Origin: Epilithonimonas lactis
GTDB taxonomy: Bacteria > Bacteroidota > Bacteroidia > Flavobacteriales > Weeksellaceae
NCBI RefSeq assembly: GCF_900110605.1
Contig: NZ_FOFI01000002.1
Location: forward strand, 248,001 to 312,000
Reading direction: 5' to 3'
Length of the DNA stretch: 64,000 nucleotides
Below the pieces are notes generated by a model. The model searched no databases, was not told the origin of the DNA, and was given only the letters and a program-made list of their open reading frames with translations. A program made the position numbers and the translations under genes. Positions 51,456-59,943 of the stretch are shown one piece after another. Numbering within the stretch: the stretch's first letter is position 1; every line of letters starts with the position of its first letter.

Positions 51456-52373
51456 TCAATACGCTTTCCTAAACTCACTCGGCGTTTCTGCAGTCTGTTT
51501 TTTAAAGAAATTCACAAAGTGAGCAGATTCCTTGAAATTCAGTTTGAAGGCGATTTCTTTTATCGAAAAATCAGTTTGTTGAAGCAAGGTTTTGGCATTG
51601 TGGATCAGCTTGGCATCCAAATGTTCCTTGGCAGATCTTCCAGTTTCGCTTTTTAACTTTGAACTTAGATAATTGGGATGAACAGCTAGTTTTGAGGCGA
51701 AATAAGAAATGTTATAATCTACATTTTCCAGGTTTTGCGAATCTTCGTGAAGCAATTTCAGAAAGCGATTGCTCAAGGAATCTATTTTTTTAGCTTCAAT
51801 ATTTTCTGCTTGATTTTCTATAGCATATCGATTGTAAAGCCGCTTGATCTTCATAAAAAAAATAAGAATCGCAGCAGCCATCATTTCTACGGAATCACTC
51901 TTTTCTTCCGCTTTGTATTCTTCATGAATGTAATCAAAAACCTGGATCAAAGGTGTCATTTCGTCATCAGTAATGACAAACGGCGCAGATTTGTCTGCCT
52001 GGAAATATTCAAAAACCGAGATGAAGTGCTTCAATCTCAAATGTTTCTCGACAAATTCCTGAGAAATGATCACGGTATATTCCAAAATATCATGATCGAC
52101 CATTTTGCAGGAGACAATCTCGTTGGGTGGCGAAATGAATATGGCGGGAGCTTTCAGATTTTGTTTCCACTGCCCTATTCTCATCACGCCTTCTCCTTTT
52201 AGAAGCAGTTTTATGGCATAAGAATTATGTTTGAAGGGTGGAACTTCCAAAGAAGGATAGGTCCAGATTTTATCCAAAATATCTACATAGAGACCATCAT
52301 ACTTGGAAGGTGGCATGTTTACAGCTTTGAAAAAATCATCGTGCGTTTCGAAAAAAGGGACATCATTTTCCAT
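51456..52373 (-). CDS. AraC-family transcriptional regulator
   Basis: A 305-residue protein with an N-terminal cupin-like sensory domain (KHNSYAIKLLLKGEGVMRIG, APAIFISPPNEIVSC) and a C-terminal double helix-turn-helix domain: VHPNYLSSKLKSETGRSAKE and FSIKEIAFKLNFKESAHFVN, ending TPSEFRKAY. It should bind DNA and respond to a small molecule. Its target is unknown; it lies between the polytopic membrane protein and the coiled-coil secreted protein gene. Confidence 0.92.
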   Translation of the reverse strand: MENDVPFFETHDDFFKAVNMPPSKYDGLYVDILDKIWTYPSLEVPPFKHNSYAIKLLLKGEGVMRIGQWKQNLKAPAIFISPPNEIVSCKMVDHDILEYTVIISQEFVEKHLRLKHFISVFEYFQADKSAPFVITDDEMTPLIQVFDYIHEEYKAEEKSDSVEMMAAAILIFFMKIKRLYNRYAIENQAENIEAKKIDSLSNRFLKLLHEDSQNLENVDYNISYFASKLAVHPNYLSSKLKSETGRSAKEHLDAKLIHNAKTLLQQTDFSIKEIAFKLNFKESAHFVNFFKKQTAETPSEFRKAY

Positions 52374-52415
52374 AGCTAATATTTTATTAAAGTTATAAAT
52401 TATTCAATAACAGCG

Positions 52416-52447
52416 AAATATGAGTGAGAAAATTCCCACCCATATTT
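52416..52447. terminator. Weak hairpin between two leftward genes
   Basis: AAATATG-GTG and CAC-CATATTT can pair with one mismatch; no T-run follows. It may terminate the secreted-protein transcript before the araC-type gene. Confidence 0.35.
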
Positions 52448-52464
52448 CTAAACACACATAATGA

Positions 52465-53841
52465 TTAGTTTTTAGAAAGGATTCTCTCTATTTTTTCTAA
52501 CCTTGCTTGTAAATCAGTGATCTCTGATTGCTGTTTTTTGATTGTTTCCTCTTGTTCGAAAGCATGGAGAAACAATTCTTCTATTTTTTCTAATTGCTGG
52601 ATGCTCAATTTTGTCAAATCGATATCATAACCATTTTCCGATTCCCGCAGATCTTTGATGGATACAATTCCAGGCAAGTGGTGATTTTCTTTAACGAATT
52701 TTTTAGTGTCTTTTAAATTTTTAAAATCATAATCTGGTTTAATGAGAGAATTTCCTTCAAAATATTTCTCGAAGACATAATCGGGATAAGTGTTTGACGT
52801 GGTCACAATACTACCATTCACTTTTAATTTCTGAGTTCCTGTAAAGGTTTGCTGATTGCCATAACCGACACTCAAATTATTAACAATATTAAATCTTCCG
52901 TCGCCTGCAATTTCCGCTCGGTATTGTCCAGTCGTTCCACCACCAGTTGAAGTAAAAAAACTGATCGGTGCTGCAGCATTGGTGCCACTGGTTCCAAGCG
53001 ACAATGAAGTTGAAGTTGTACCTGCAGAAATTTGTGCCGCAGCGTTTGGGTCAACATAAAACTGAATTGAGCTTGTGCCAGCTCTCATAATAAGATCAGC
53101 TCTTCCCGTACTCGCAGTATGCGTAAGTGAGGCTCCACCTGTATCGTTAGAAAATCTTGTTGTTCCGGTTGCTCCTTCTATGTAAAGTCTGTATCCCGCC
53201 ATTGTCATTGTCCTGTCACCAGTTAAACTCCCGTCGCTGTTGTAAATATTTTTAACTGCAACTGGTGTACTTGCGACGCCGTTGACAGTAGTTGTTAAAG
53301 AATTTGTCGCCGAAACTGTATTGCTCACAGATTTTACAAGATTTACGCTTGTTCCCGTAACGCCATTTACCGTAGTCGTTAGAGTATTGCTGTTCGCTGC
53401 GGAAGTATTGCTCACCGTGTTCACCGCACTTGTCGTAGAAGCAATCCCATTAACGGTTGAAGTAATGGTATTGACTGGATTGGCAATCACGTTCGTTGTC
53501 ACACCGCTTCCCGTAGAGGATTGGAAAGCGACCCATTTTCCTAAAACAGCATCATAATAATAGTAACCAGCTTTCGTAACTTCTACAGTCTTCGCAGTTG
53601 TAGGTGAAGCCGCTGCAGTTGCAAAAATAATAGTGGCATTCTGATCAGCTGTGTACAGATTGTCTTTGCCTTTCAGCTCATTTCCAGTCAACCTTGGAGC
53701 GATCATACCATCTATCTTTGAAAGATCTGTGGGTTTTGCCACAATGTCTAATGTTGCATTTGGTAGCGCGGTATCAATTCCTACCTGCGCATCATAAGCG
53801 TGAAAAGACAGCAGGATCAATCCTAATAAAATTTTTTTCAT
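52465..53841 (-). CDS. Secreted repetitive fibre-like protein with C-terminal coiled coil, 458 aa
   Basis: Signal MKKILLGLILLSFHAYDA followed by the segment QVGIDTALPNATLDIVAKP, typical of flavobacterial surface fibre-like proteins. The middle holds three approximate repeats of a TTTVNGVAS unit (residues about 125-195), rich in Thr, Ser, Asn and Val. The C-terminal 90 residues (NSLIKPDYDFKNLKDTKKFV and the coiled coil LEKIEELFLHAFEQEETI) resemble phage-tail-fibre or endosialidase-chaperone tails, but no autoproteolytic Ser-Asp motif was confirmed. It is probably a surface or trimeric fibre protein. No T9SS motif was found. Confidence 0.78.
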   Translation of the reverse strand: MKKILLGLILLSFHAYDAQVGIDTALPNATLDIVAKPTDLSKIDGMIAPRLTGNELKGKDNLYTADQNATIIFATAAASPTTAKTVEVTKAGYYYYDAVLGKWVAFQSSTGSGVTTNVIANPVNTITSTVNGIASTTSAVNTVSNTSAANSNTLTTTVNGVTGTSVNLVKSVSNTVSATNSLTTTVNGVASTPVAVKNIYNSDGSLTGDRTMTMAGYRLYIEGATGTTRFSNDTGGASLTHTASTGRADLIMRAGTSSIQFYVDPNAAAQISAGTTSTSLSLGTSGTNAAAPISFFTSTGGGTTGQYRAEIAGDGRFNIVNNLSVGYGNQQTFTGTQKLKVNGSIVTTSNTYPDYVFEKYFEGNSLIKPDYDFKNLKDTKKFVKENHHLPGIVSIKDLRESENGYDIDLTKLSIQQLEKIEELFLHAFEQEETIKKQQSEITDLQARLEKIERILSKN

Positions 53842-53967
53842 TGTTGTTTTTAAGACTGCAAAGTTCTAATTTTTTACAGCTTCAAGGATTGCAATAATTA
53901 AATGATTGAATGCAAATTTTAAAGAATAAAGTACTTGCAAACAATTTAGTTTATTCCAAATTTTGCC

Positions 53968-53975
53968 TATTTTTG
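53968..53975 (+). promoter_or_regulatory. Candidate -7 element for trpS
   Basis: TATTTTTG matches TAnnTTTG, 18 bp upstream of the ATG, so the leader would be about a dozen nucleotides. No attenuator or tryptophan-leader structure was found. Confidence 0.45.
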
Positions 53976-53993
53976 CGGAAATAACTGATTAAA

Positions 53994-54962
53994 ATGTCTA
54001 GAATCCTTACCGGAATACAAGCCACCGGAACACCACATTTGGGAAATCTTTTGGGAGCGATCATCCCCGCAATCGAATTATCCAAACAAGCAAACAACGA
54101 ATCATTTTTGTTCATTGCAAACCTTCATTCTTTAACGCAGATCAAAAATGCGGTTGAACTTAAAGAAAACACCTACGAGATTGCTGCGGCTTGGCTTGCC
54201 TGCGGACTAGACACAGAAAAAACATATTTCTACAGACAAAGCGACATCCCGGAAACTTGCGAACTGTCTTGGCATTTGTCGTGCTTTTTCCCCTATCAAA
54301 GATTGACATTAGCGCATTCTTTCAAAGACAAAGCAGACAGATTGCAGGATGTGAATGCTGGACTTTTCACCTACCCGATTTTGATGGCTGCAGATATTTT
54401 GTTGTACGATGCGGAAATCGTTCCGGTTGGGAAAGATCAACTTCAACATTTGGAGATCGCGAGAGATGTGGCTTCGAGATTCAACAATCAAATGGGTGAA
54501 GTTTTGGTTTTGCCTCAAGCGGAATTGCAACAGGATACCAAATATGTTCCAGGAACCGACGGACAGAAAATGTCAAAATCGAGAGGAAACATCATTAATA
54601 TTTTTCTACCAGAGAAGGAATTGAAAAAGCAGGTCATGTCCATCGAGACTGATTCTACACCTTTAGAAGATCCAAAAGACCCGGAAACGGATAAAGTTTT
54701 CGCCATCTACGCTTTGGTTGCAACGCCTGAACAGACGGAAGAATTAAGAGCGAAATACCTGGCGGGAAATTACGGCTATGGCCACGCGAAAAAGGAATTG
54801 TTGGATTTAATTTTAACAAGATTTGCCAAGGAAAGAGAGACTTTCGATTATTACATGAATAACCTTCCAGAGCTCGAAGCTAAACTTCAGGAAGGCGCTC
54901 AGAAAACAAGAAAGATTGCAACAGAGACCATTACGAGAGTAAGAGAAAGTTTAGGAATCTAA
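53994..54962 (+). CDS. trpS: Tryptophanyl-tRNA synthetase
   Basis: A 322-residue class I synthetase. The HIGH-type signature is TGTPHLGNLLGAI and the KMSKS motif is GQKMSKSRGN. The length fits the standard bacterial TrpRS. It charges tRNA-Trp in the cytoplasm. The gene stands alone between divergent and convergent neighbours and is followed by a strong terminator. Confidence 0.97.
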   Translation: MSRILTGIQATGTPHLGNLLGAIIPAIELSKQANNESFLFIANLHSLTQIKNAVELKENTYEIAAAWLACGLDTEKTYFYRQSDIPETCELSWHLSCFFPYQRLTLAHSFKDKADRLQDVNAGLFTYPILMAADILLYDAEIVPVGKDQLQHLEIARDVASRFNNQMGEVLVLPQAELQQDTKYVPGTDGQKMSKSRGNIINIFLPEKELKKQVMSIETDSTPLEDPKDPETDKVFAIYALVATPEQTEELRAKYLAGNYGYGHAKKELLDLILTRFAKERETFDYYMNNLPELEAKLQEGAQKTRKIATETITRVRESLGI

Positions 54963-54984
54963 TCCTATAGACTTCAACCCATAA

Positions 54985-55011
54985 AAAAGCCTTTCAATAT
55001 GAAAGGCTTTT
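54985..55011. terminator. Bidirectional terminator after trpS
   Basis: Stem AAAAGCCTTTC / GAAAGGCTTTT with a short AATAT loop, T-rich on both sides. It serves trpS and the convergent phosphatase gene. Confidence 0.85.
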
Positions 55012-55015
55012 CTTT

Positions 55016-55714
55016 TTATAAATATTGTTTTACTTCTGACAACTGTTTGACAACTTTCAAATCCGCTTCCTGAGGATTGTCATCATAAACATCAAAGAAG
55101 ATGATATCGATTCCGAATCTTTGCGCACCTTTTACATCTGCGATCCAATCGTCTCCGATCATCACACTTTCCTTTTTTTCCGCTTTCGCAAGGTCCAGAG
55201 AATATTGGAAGATTTCAGGTCTTGGTTTTCTCAAGCCAACAGAATCTGCACTCGTGATGGTTTCAAAATAATCTGCGATTCCAGAAAGTACACATTTTCT
55301 CTCTGTCACTTCTTGGAAACCATTGGAGATGATGTGCATTTTGTATTCTTTAGATTCTAAATAATCCAAAAGATCTGCTGCGCCGGGAACAAGCTCATTA
55401 TATTTCAGGATCTCATCAAGGAAATGATGTTCAAAATAATCTGCCAACTCCTGATCCTCCACTTCGAATCTTAAGAAGGTGTTGTAAAATCTGTACTTTC
55501 TTAGATGTTCCTTATCGATCTCGCCATCGCGAATCTGTTCCCAAAGTTTCTCATTGATCTCGTGATAAGCATCGTGAAACAACTCAAAATCGATGTTATA
55601 TAGTTCGGAGATCTTCTTTTGGGAGAATAATTCCTTGATGGTCAAATATGCGTTTTTGCGGTGATCCCAAAGTGTATTGTCGAGATCAAAAAAAATGTGC
55701 CTTACGTTTTTCAT
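55016..55714 (-). CDS. YjjG-like HAD hydrolase (noncanonical pyrimidine nucleotidase)
   Basis: A 232-residue haloacid-dehalogenase phosphatase with motif I FFDLDNTLWDH, motif II IISNGFQEVTE, motif III Lys in LRKPRPEIF and motif IV MIGDDWIADVKGA. The sequence fits the YjjG group, which removes phosphate from noncanonical pyrimidine nucleotides. The ATG giving MKNVRHIFFDLD is preferred to a TTG three codons upstream, because that TTG lies in the -7 box and would precede the transcript start. Confidence 0.9.
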   Translation of the reverse strand: MKNVRHIFFDLDNTLWDHRKNAYLTIKELFSQKKISELYNIDFELFHDAYHEINEKLWEQIRDGEIDKEHLRKYRFYNTFLRFEVEDQELADYFEHHFLDEILKYNELVPGAADLLDYLESKEYKMHIISNGFQEVTERKCVLSGIADYFETITSADSVGLRKPRPEIFQYSLDLAKAEKKESVMIGDDWIADVKGAQRFGIDIIFFDVYDDNPQEADLKVVKQLSEVKQYL

Positions 55715-55720
55715 AAGGCA

Positions 55721-55728
55721 CAAATCTA
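55721..55728 (-). promoter_or_regulatory. Candidate -7 element giving a near-leaderless transcript
   Basis: Read leftwards TAGATTTG, a perfect TAnnTTTG, only 6 bp from the ATG of the phosphatase gene. If used, the leader is at most a few nucleotides. Confidence 0.5.
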
Positions 55729-55792
55729 ATCATTTTTGATCCACGTAGGAAAGTTCAATCATAAAAATCAATTATTTAAAATCTAAAAATGC

Positions 55793-55930
55793 TTAGTTCT
55801 TTGAAACTAAAATGGTTTTACTGTTCTTAGTTTTCATCTGATGAATATTCTTGGAATAACTCATCAGAAAATCGATTATTTCTTTTTTCGGCATCAAAGC
55901 TTTCGTTGTTAAAGTGTCGTTTTTTTTCAT
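55793..55930 (-). CDS. Small hypothetical protein, 45 aa
   Basis: A short frame with ATG start and TAA stop. It reads MKKNDTLTTKALMPKKEIID and continues FLMSYSKNIHQMKTKNSKTI to the end LVSKN. It is Lys-rich and helical in its middle. It lies in the 271-bp gap between the phosphatase and ECF sigma factor genes. The start is well placed and the codon choice matches the neighbours, but the length gives little power. It could be a small regulator of the sigma factor. Confidence 0.5.
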   Translation of the reverse strand: MKKNDTLTTKALMPKKEIIDFLMSYSKNIHQMKTKNSKTILVSKN

Positions 55931-55985
55931 AGGCTGACTTTTACAACAATAACGCCAAAAGAAAATCTTTATTATTAAATATTTA

Positions 55986-56576
55986 TTATTTCGTTAAAAT
56001 AATTTTATTCTCGTCCATTATTTTTCTGAGGTTGATCAGTGCATATCTCACTCTTCCAAGAGTGGTGTTGATACTTGTATCTGTGTGATCTGCAATCTCT
56101 TTGAAGCTTAATCCATCAAAAAATCGAAGCTTGATCACCTCTTGCTGATTCTCGGGAAGCATTACGAGCATTTTCAAAAGATCGTCATTAATTTGCTTAT
56201 CTATCAATCGGTCTTCGATGTTGCTTTCCGGTTCTTTGATGATATCAAAGATGGAAAACTCCTCGTTTTCATAAGATGTTTCGGAAATTTTGATGTGTTT
56301 GGATTGCAGACGGAAATGGTCGATGATCAAATTGTGCGCGATGCGTTTTGCCCAAAGGATGAATTTATTCTCCTCTTTGTACCGCCCTTCTTTCAAAGTG
56401 ATAATGATCTTGATAAAGGTATCTTGGAAGATATCATTGGCCAGATCTTCGTCCATCAATTTGTAATAGATGAAGCTGAAAAGATCTTTCTTGTGCCTGT
56501 TGATCAGAAGAGATAGTGAGTTTTCGTCACCATTCTGATATTTGAAAATCAATTGGCTATCAGTTTGCGTTTTCAT
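55986..56576 (-). CDS. ECF-type RNA polymerase sigma factor
   Basis: A 196-residue sigma-70 family member with region 2 (DIFQDTFIKIIITLKEGRYK, FILWAKRIAHNLIIDHFR) and region 4 (LPENQQEVIKLRFFDGLSFK, IADHTDTSINTTLGRVRYAL). The FxxDxF-type core and the absence of regions 1.1 and 3 mark it as an ECF sigma. No anti-sigma gene is adjacent; only the 45-aa frame lies close by. The regulon is unknown, but envelope or stress responses are typical. Confidence 0.92.
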   Translation of the reverse strand: MKTQTDSQLIFKYQNGDENSLSLLINRHKKDLFSFIYYKLMDEDLANDIFQDTFIKIIITLKEGRYKEENKFILWAKRIAHNLIIDHFRLQSKHIKISETSYENEEFSIFDIIKEPESNIEDRLIDKQINDDLLKMLVMLPENQQEVIKLRFFDGLSFKEIADHTDTSINTTLGRVRYALINLRKIMDENKIILTK

Positions 56577-56792
56577 AATAATACTTCTTTAATATAAAAC
56601 CCAGCAAATCATCAGTTACTGAGGTAACTAATTTTCCTGACTCGGTCGTTTTAATTTTTTAATGAAGTAGAGTTTATTCTATACGCTGATTTTAGGTTTG
56701 TAAAAGTAATAAAAAACTCAAAACAAAATGTTAATGAATTGTTAAACTTTCATATTTCTTTAATTTGATTCAAATATATTATAAAAGTTAAA

Positions 56793-57266
56793 TCAATTAA
56801 GCAGAACTAATGGGATATTTATTGTGAAATTGATATTGAGTCCTTTCAGTTCTTTCCCATTGATACCGTCTTTATCGAGCGAAAATCCATAGCCACCAGT
56901 CAGATCCAAAATGCCAAAAAGACTGAAACCAGCCTTCGGAGCGATGTATTTATTTGTTGCTTCTGCGCCTAAAATGAAATAATGGGCGTGGTAGAAGTCC
57001 ACATTTTTTTGAAAATTTAACAAGAAGTCAGCGTTCACTTTTGGCATGATCGCGAACTTATTATTAGCAGAACCCATCAATGCTGAGGCGCCAACGCGGA
57101 AAAGGACATCATCATTGCTCAGGAAAAGCAACTTCCCTCCTATTTCCCCAAAACTTTGATTCTGATAGACGTAACCCGCTGTGATGAACTTGTGCATCGT
57201 CAATTGTGACTTAGCAAATCCACCGAAAGTCATTAATATAAATAGGATGAATATTTTTGATTTCAT
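56793..57266 (-). CDS. Hypothetical secreted protein, 157 aa (outer-membrane-beta-type)
   Basis: I chose the ATG that yields the Sec signal MKSKIFILFILMTFGGFAKS; upstream in-frame starts add an unlikely hydrophobic leader. The mature part has short amphipathic strands (FITAGYVYQNQSFGEIGGKL, YIAPKAGFSLFGILDLTGGY) suggestive of an eight-stranded beta-barrel-like outer membrane protein. I recognise no family with certainty. It lies between the sigma factor and metK, in the same orientation. Confidence 0.65.
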   Translation of the reverse strand: MKSKIFILFILMTFGGFAKSQLTMHKFITAGYVYQNQSFGEIGGKLLFLSNDDVLFRVGASALMGSANNKFAIMPKVNADFLLNFQKNVDFYHAHYFILGAEATNKYIAPKAGFSLFGILDLTGGYGFSLDKDGINGKELKGLNINFTINIPLVLLN

Positions 57267-57346
57267 TTTAGTAATCTTATTTACGACAAAAATAATAAAA
57301 GAGATGTTTGAAACAGAAGTTTGTTGAAAGAATATCGAGAAATAAA

Positions 57347-57376
57347 AAACTGCTTCATCCAAAGACAAAGCAGTTT
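57347..57376 (-). terminator. Terminator after metK
   Basis: Arms AAACTGCTT and AAGCAGTTT. Read leftwards they are followed by TTTTTTATTT, 23 bp beyond the metK stop. Confidence 0.8.
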
Positions 57377-57398
57377 CATTATTTATATAAAATTCAGA

Positions 57399-58679
57399 TT
57401 AAAGTCCGAATTCTTTTTTGATATCTTCTACTCGATCCAGTTTTTCCCAAGTGAAAAATTCCAGGTCTTTCAAAGTGATTTCATTTTTAAGGCCTTTGTT
57501 GAAGGTTTTATCTGCTACGTAATAATCTTTCCCCATGTGTCCGTAAGCTGCAGTTTCAATATAAATAGGATTTCTTAGCTTAAGATTTTTTTCAACAGCG
57601 TAAGGTCTAAGGTCAAACAATTGCTGAACTTTCTTCGCCAATTCGCCATCGTTGATATCCAGTTTTGAAGTTCCGTAAGTATTGATGTAAAGTCCACAAG
57701 GCTCTGCTACACCAATTGCATAAGAAACCTGAACCAAAACCTCATCTGCAACACCAGCTGCCACCAGGTTTTTCGCAATGTGTCTCGTTGCGTAAGCCGC
57801 ACTTCTGTCCACTTTACTTGGATCTTTTCCGGAGAACGCACCACCTCCGTGAGCACCTTTTCCACCGTAAGTATCTACGATGATCTTTCTTCCCGTCAAA
57901 CCTGTGTCGCCGTGAGGACCACCGATCACAAATTTTCCAGTCGGATTGATGTGATATTTGATATCTCCGTTAAACAACTGCTGGATCTCAGGTTTTTGTT
58001 TAGCTTTGATCTTCGGGATCAAGATCTCAATAATATCTCTTTTGATCTTCGCCAACATCGCCTCTTCGCTTCCAAAATCGTCGTGCTGAGTAGAAACAAC
58101 AATACTGTCGATTCTCACTGGCTTGTGGTCATCAGAATATTCAATTGTTACCTGAGATTTTGCATCGGGACGAAGGTAAGGAATCGCGGAACCATCTCTT
58201 CTCAAATCCGCTAATTCTTTTAGAATCTGATGAGCAAGATCCAACGCCAAAGGCATATAATTCTCAGTTTCGTTGGTCGCATAACCGAACATCATTCCCT
58301 GATCTCCAGCACCTTGAGCGTTTGCTCTGGTCTCGAAATCTGTTTCGTCCAAAGTTCTGTCGACACCTTGGTTGATATCCGGAGATTGCTCGTGGATCGC
58401 AGAGATCACCCCACAAGAATCACCATTGAACATATATTCACTTTTCGTGTAACCAATTTTATTGATCACATTTCTTGCAATTTGCTGAACATCAAGATAA
58501 GCTTCTGACTTCACCTCACCTGCCAAAACCACCTGACCTGTTGTCACAAGCGTTTCGCAAGCTACTTTTGAGTTTTTGTCGTAAGCTAAAAAATGGTCGA
58601 TAAGCGCATCAGAGATCTGATCGGCTACTTTATCAGGATGTCCTTCAGAAACTGATTCGGACGTAAATAAATAAGACAT
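57399..58679 (-). CDS. metK: S-adenosylmethionine synthetase
   Basis: A 426-residue enzyme that makes SAM from methionine and ATP. Signature motifs are present: [20 protein letters not shown] at the N-terminus, [12 protein letters not shown] (ATP site) and the P-loop-like [16 protein letters not shown]. The length is about 40 residues longer than enterobacterial MetK, which is common in Bacteroidota. A leader of about 140 nt with a clear promoter and possible structure precedes it, so regulation by SAM is conceivable. Confidence 0.97.
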   Translation of the reverse strand: MSYLFTSESVSEGHPDKVADQISDALIDHFLAYDKNSKVACETLVTTGQVVLAGEVKSEAYLDVQQIARNVINKIGYTKSEYMFNGDSCGVISAIHEQSPDINQGVDRTLDETDFETRANAQGAGDQGMMFGYATNETENYMPLALDLAHQILKELADLRRDGSAIPYLRPDAKSQVTIEYSDDHKPVRIDSIVVSTQHDDFGSEEAMLAKIKRDIIEILIPKIKAKQKPEIQQLFNGDIKYHINPTGKFVIGGPHGDTGLTGRKIIVDTYGGKGAHGGGAFSGKDPSKVDRSAAYATRHIAKNLVAAGVADEVLVQVSYAIGVAEPCGLYINTYGTSKLDINDGELAKKVQQLFDLRPYAVEKNLKLRNPIYIETAAYGHMGKDYYVADKTFNKGLKNEITLKDLEFFTWEKLDRVEDIKKEFGL

Positions 58680-58713
58680 AAATTATTCCTTTTTATATTA
58701 AATTTTTGAGGTA

Positions 58714-58728
58714 AAACAATGATTGTTT
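58714..58728. repeat. Short palindrome in the metK leader
   Basis: AAACAAT and ATTGTTT flank a single G. It sits about 35 bp before the metK ATG and could be an operator or part of the leader fold. Confidence 0.45.
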
Positions 58729-58755
58729 AAAAAAGGAACTAAAAGAGAAAAAAAT

Positions 58756-58804
58756 CTGTTTTAGCATTTTTTATTGAGGTTGCAATCAGTCAAAGTTCTC
58801 CTCC
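58756..58804 (-). promoter_or_regulatory. Candidate SAM-sensing leader element upstream of metK
   Basis: Read leftwards the leader contains GAGG, then TGATTGCAACCTC, then AATAAAAAATGCTAAAACAG. GAGG can pair with CCTC around a 20-nt loop that ends in TTGCAA, and the TTGCAAcc and AAATGCTAAAA parts recall the SAM-II riboswitch. The pseudoknot pairing is weak in my reading, so this is a candidate only. The position before metK suits a SAM-sensing function. Confidence 0.3.
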
Positions 58805-58824
58805 GTTTATTCAAAAATCGACTG

Positions 58825-58855
58825 CAAATTTACAAACTAATTTTTAGATTTCAAA
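58825..58855 (-). promoter_or_regulatory. Promoter of metK
   Basis: Read leftwards TTTG, 19 bp, TAAATTTG, which is the complete Bacteroidota -33/-7 pattern. It implies a leader of about 140 nt before the metK ATG. Confidence 0.75.
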
Positions 58856-58882
58856 ATCAATTCCTATGAAGCCAGTATGAAT

Positions 58883-59833
58883 TTATTCAGGTTTGACGCT
58901 TTTGTAATTTTCGCGGTCTTTGTAGAAATTAAGTTTCTGTTCCATAGATGTTCGGATCTCAGAAATCAACTCATCAATGATCTTCTGTTTGTAGGTCGGC
59001 TTGTAGTAGATCAAACTGATCTCTCTGTAAGGGAAAGGTTTGATAAATCTGGAAACTTTTTCTTTCTGTTCTGATGATAATTGCTGAACGCCGATCTCAG
59101 AAAGGATGGTAATTCCGCCAACTTTATCCACCATTTGGATCAAAGTATTGACATTCGAAGCCAAGAATTCCAAGTTTTTCGGTTTCAAAGAATTTTCTTT
59201 CAGATGACAGATATTTTCGAATTGCGTTCTCAGGCAATTGCCTTCTTCCAGAAGCCAAACTTTGTTCACATCAATATCTTCCGGAACCACGAAGCAATCT
59301 TTCTTTTGCCCAGATTCTGTTCCCGAGTACAACATCAATTCTTCATTAAACAAAAAGTCCTGATAAAACTCATCCGCCGCGGAATATGGTGTTGAAATAA
59401 TACCAGCATCCAACTCTCCAGATTTTAAAGATTTGATAATGCTTTCCGTCGTCATCTCCTTGATATTCAATTCGATCTGTGGATTTTTTTGAAGAAAACT
59501 AAAGATCTCGTTTGGAAGAACATACGTCGAAACCGTTGGAATGATCCCAAGATTAAGTTTTCCAGCCAAGATATTATTCAGAAAATTAGCCTTGTTGCGC
59601 AATTCCATCACAGCATCGATGATCTTTTGAGCTTCTTTGATGAGTTCTCCACCGGCATCTGTCGTTCTGATCGGATGTGTGGTCCTGTCAAATATCTTAA
59701 CATCCAGCTCATCTTCAAACTTTTGGATCATTGCACTCAAAGTAGGCTGAGTGATAAAACAGGCTTGTGCAGCTTTGCCAAAATGTTTATATTTATCTAC
59801 TGCAATCAAATATTCTAACTGTTGGATATTCAC
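58883..59833 (-). CDS. oxyR: Hydrogen-peroxide sensor OxyR (LysR family)
   Basis: A 316-residue LysR-type regulator with N-terminal helix-turn-helix (FGKAAQACFITQPTLSAMIQ) and the redox pair Cys200 and Cys209 (GNCLRTQFENIC), spaced as the disulfide-forming pair of OxyR. It should activate peroxide defence genes, first of all the divergent katA. The start codon is GTG. A dyad covering its own -7 box in the intergenic region suggests autoregulation. Confidence 0.94.
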   Translation of the reverse strand: MNIQQLEYLIAVDKYKHFGKAAQACFITQPTLSAMIQKFEDELDVKIFDRTTHPIRTTDAGGELIKEAQKIIDAVMELRNKANFLNNILAGKLNLGIIPTVSTYVLPNEIFSFLQKNPQIELNIKEMTTESIIKSLKSGELDAGIISTPYSAADEFYQDFLFNEELMLYSGTESGQKKDCFVVPEDIDVNKVWLLEEGNCLRTQFENICHLKENSLKPKNLEFLASNVNTLIQMVDKVGGITILSEIGVQQLSSEQKEKVSRFIKPFPYREISLIYYKPTYKQKIIDELISEIRTSMEQKLNFYKDRENYKSVKPE

Positions 59834-59853
59834 GACTTGTAATTTATTTTATC

Positions 59854-59885
59854 TATGACAAATATACTTATTAATTTGTTTCATA
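59854..59885. promoter_or_regulatory. Candidate OxyR operator with oxyR -7 box
   Basis: Imperfect dyad TATGACAAAT ... ATTTGTTTCATA in the 110-bp gap between oxyR and katA. Its left part includes, read leftwards, TATATTTG, a perfect -7 box for oxyR. OxyR bound here could repress its own gene and activate katA. A TAGCTTTA further right is a weaker -7 candidate for katA. Confidence 0.45.
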
Positions 59886-59943
59886 AATAAGTTTTTTTAT
59901 CGAATTTAGCTTTAAAATATCATACATCAATAAAATCTGAAAT

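Noticed and set aside
52465-53841. Phage tail-fibre gene from a prophage
   Set aside because: The protein has a signal peptide, and there are no neighbouring phage genes, integrase or attachment sites; a host surface protein is more likely.
58680-58824. SAM-I type riboswitch in the metK leader
   Set aside because: The leader lacks the conserved SAM-I core and four-way junction; only a weak resemblance to SAM-II remains and is reported as a low-confidence candidate.
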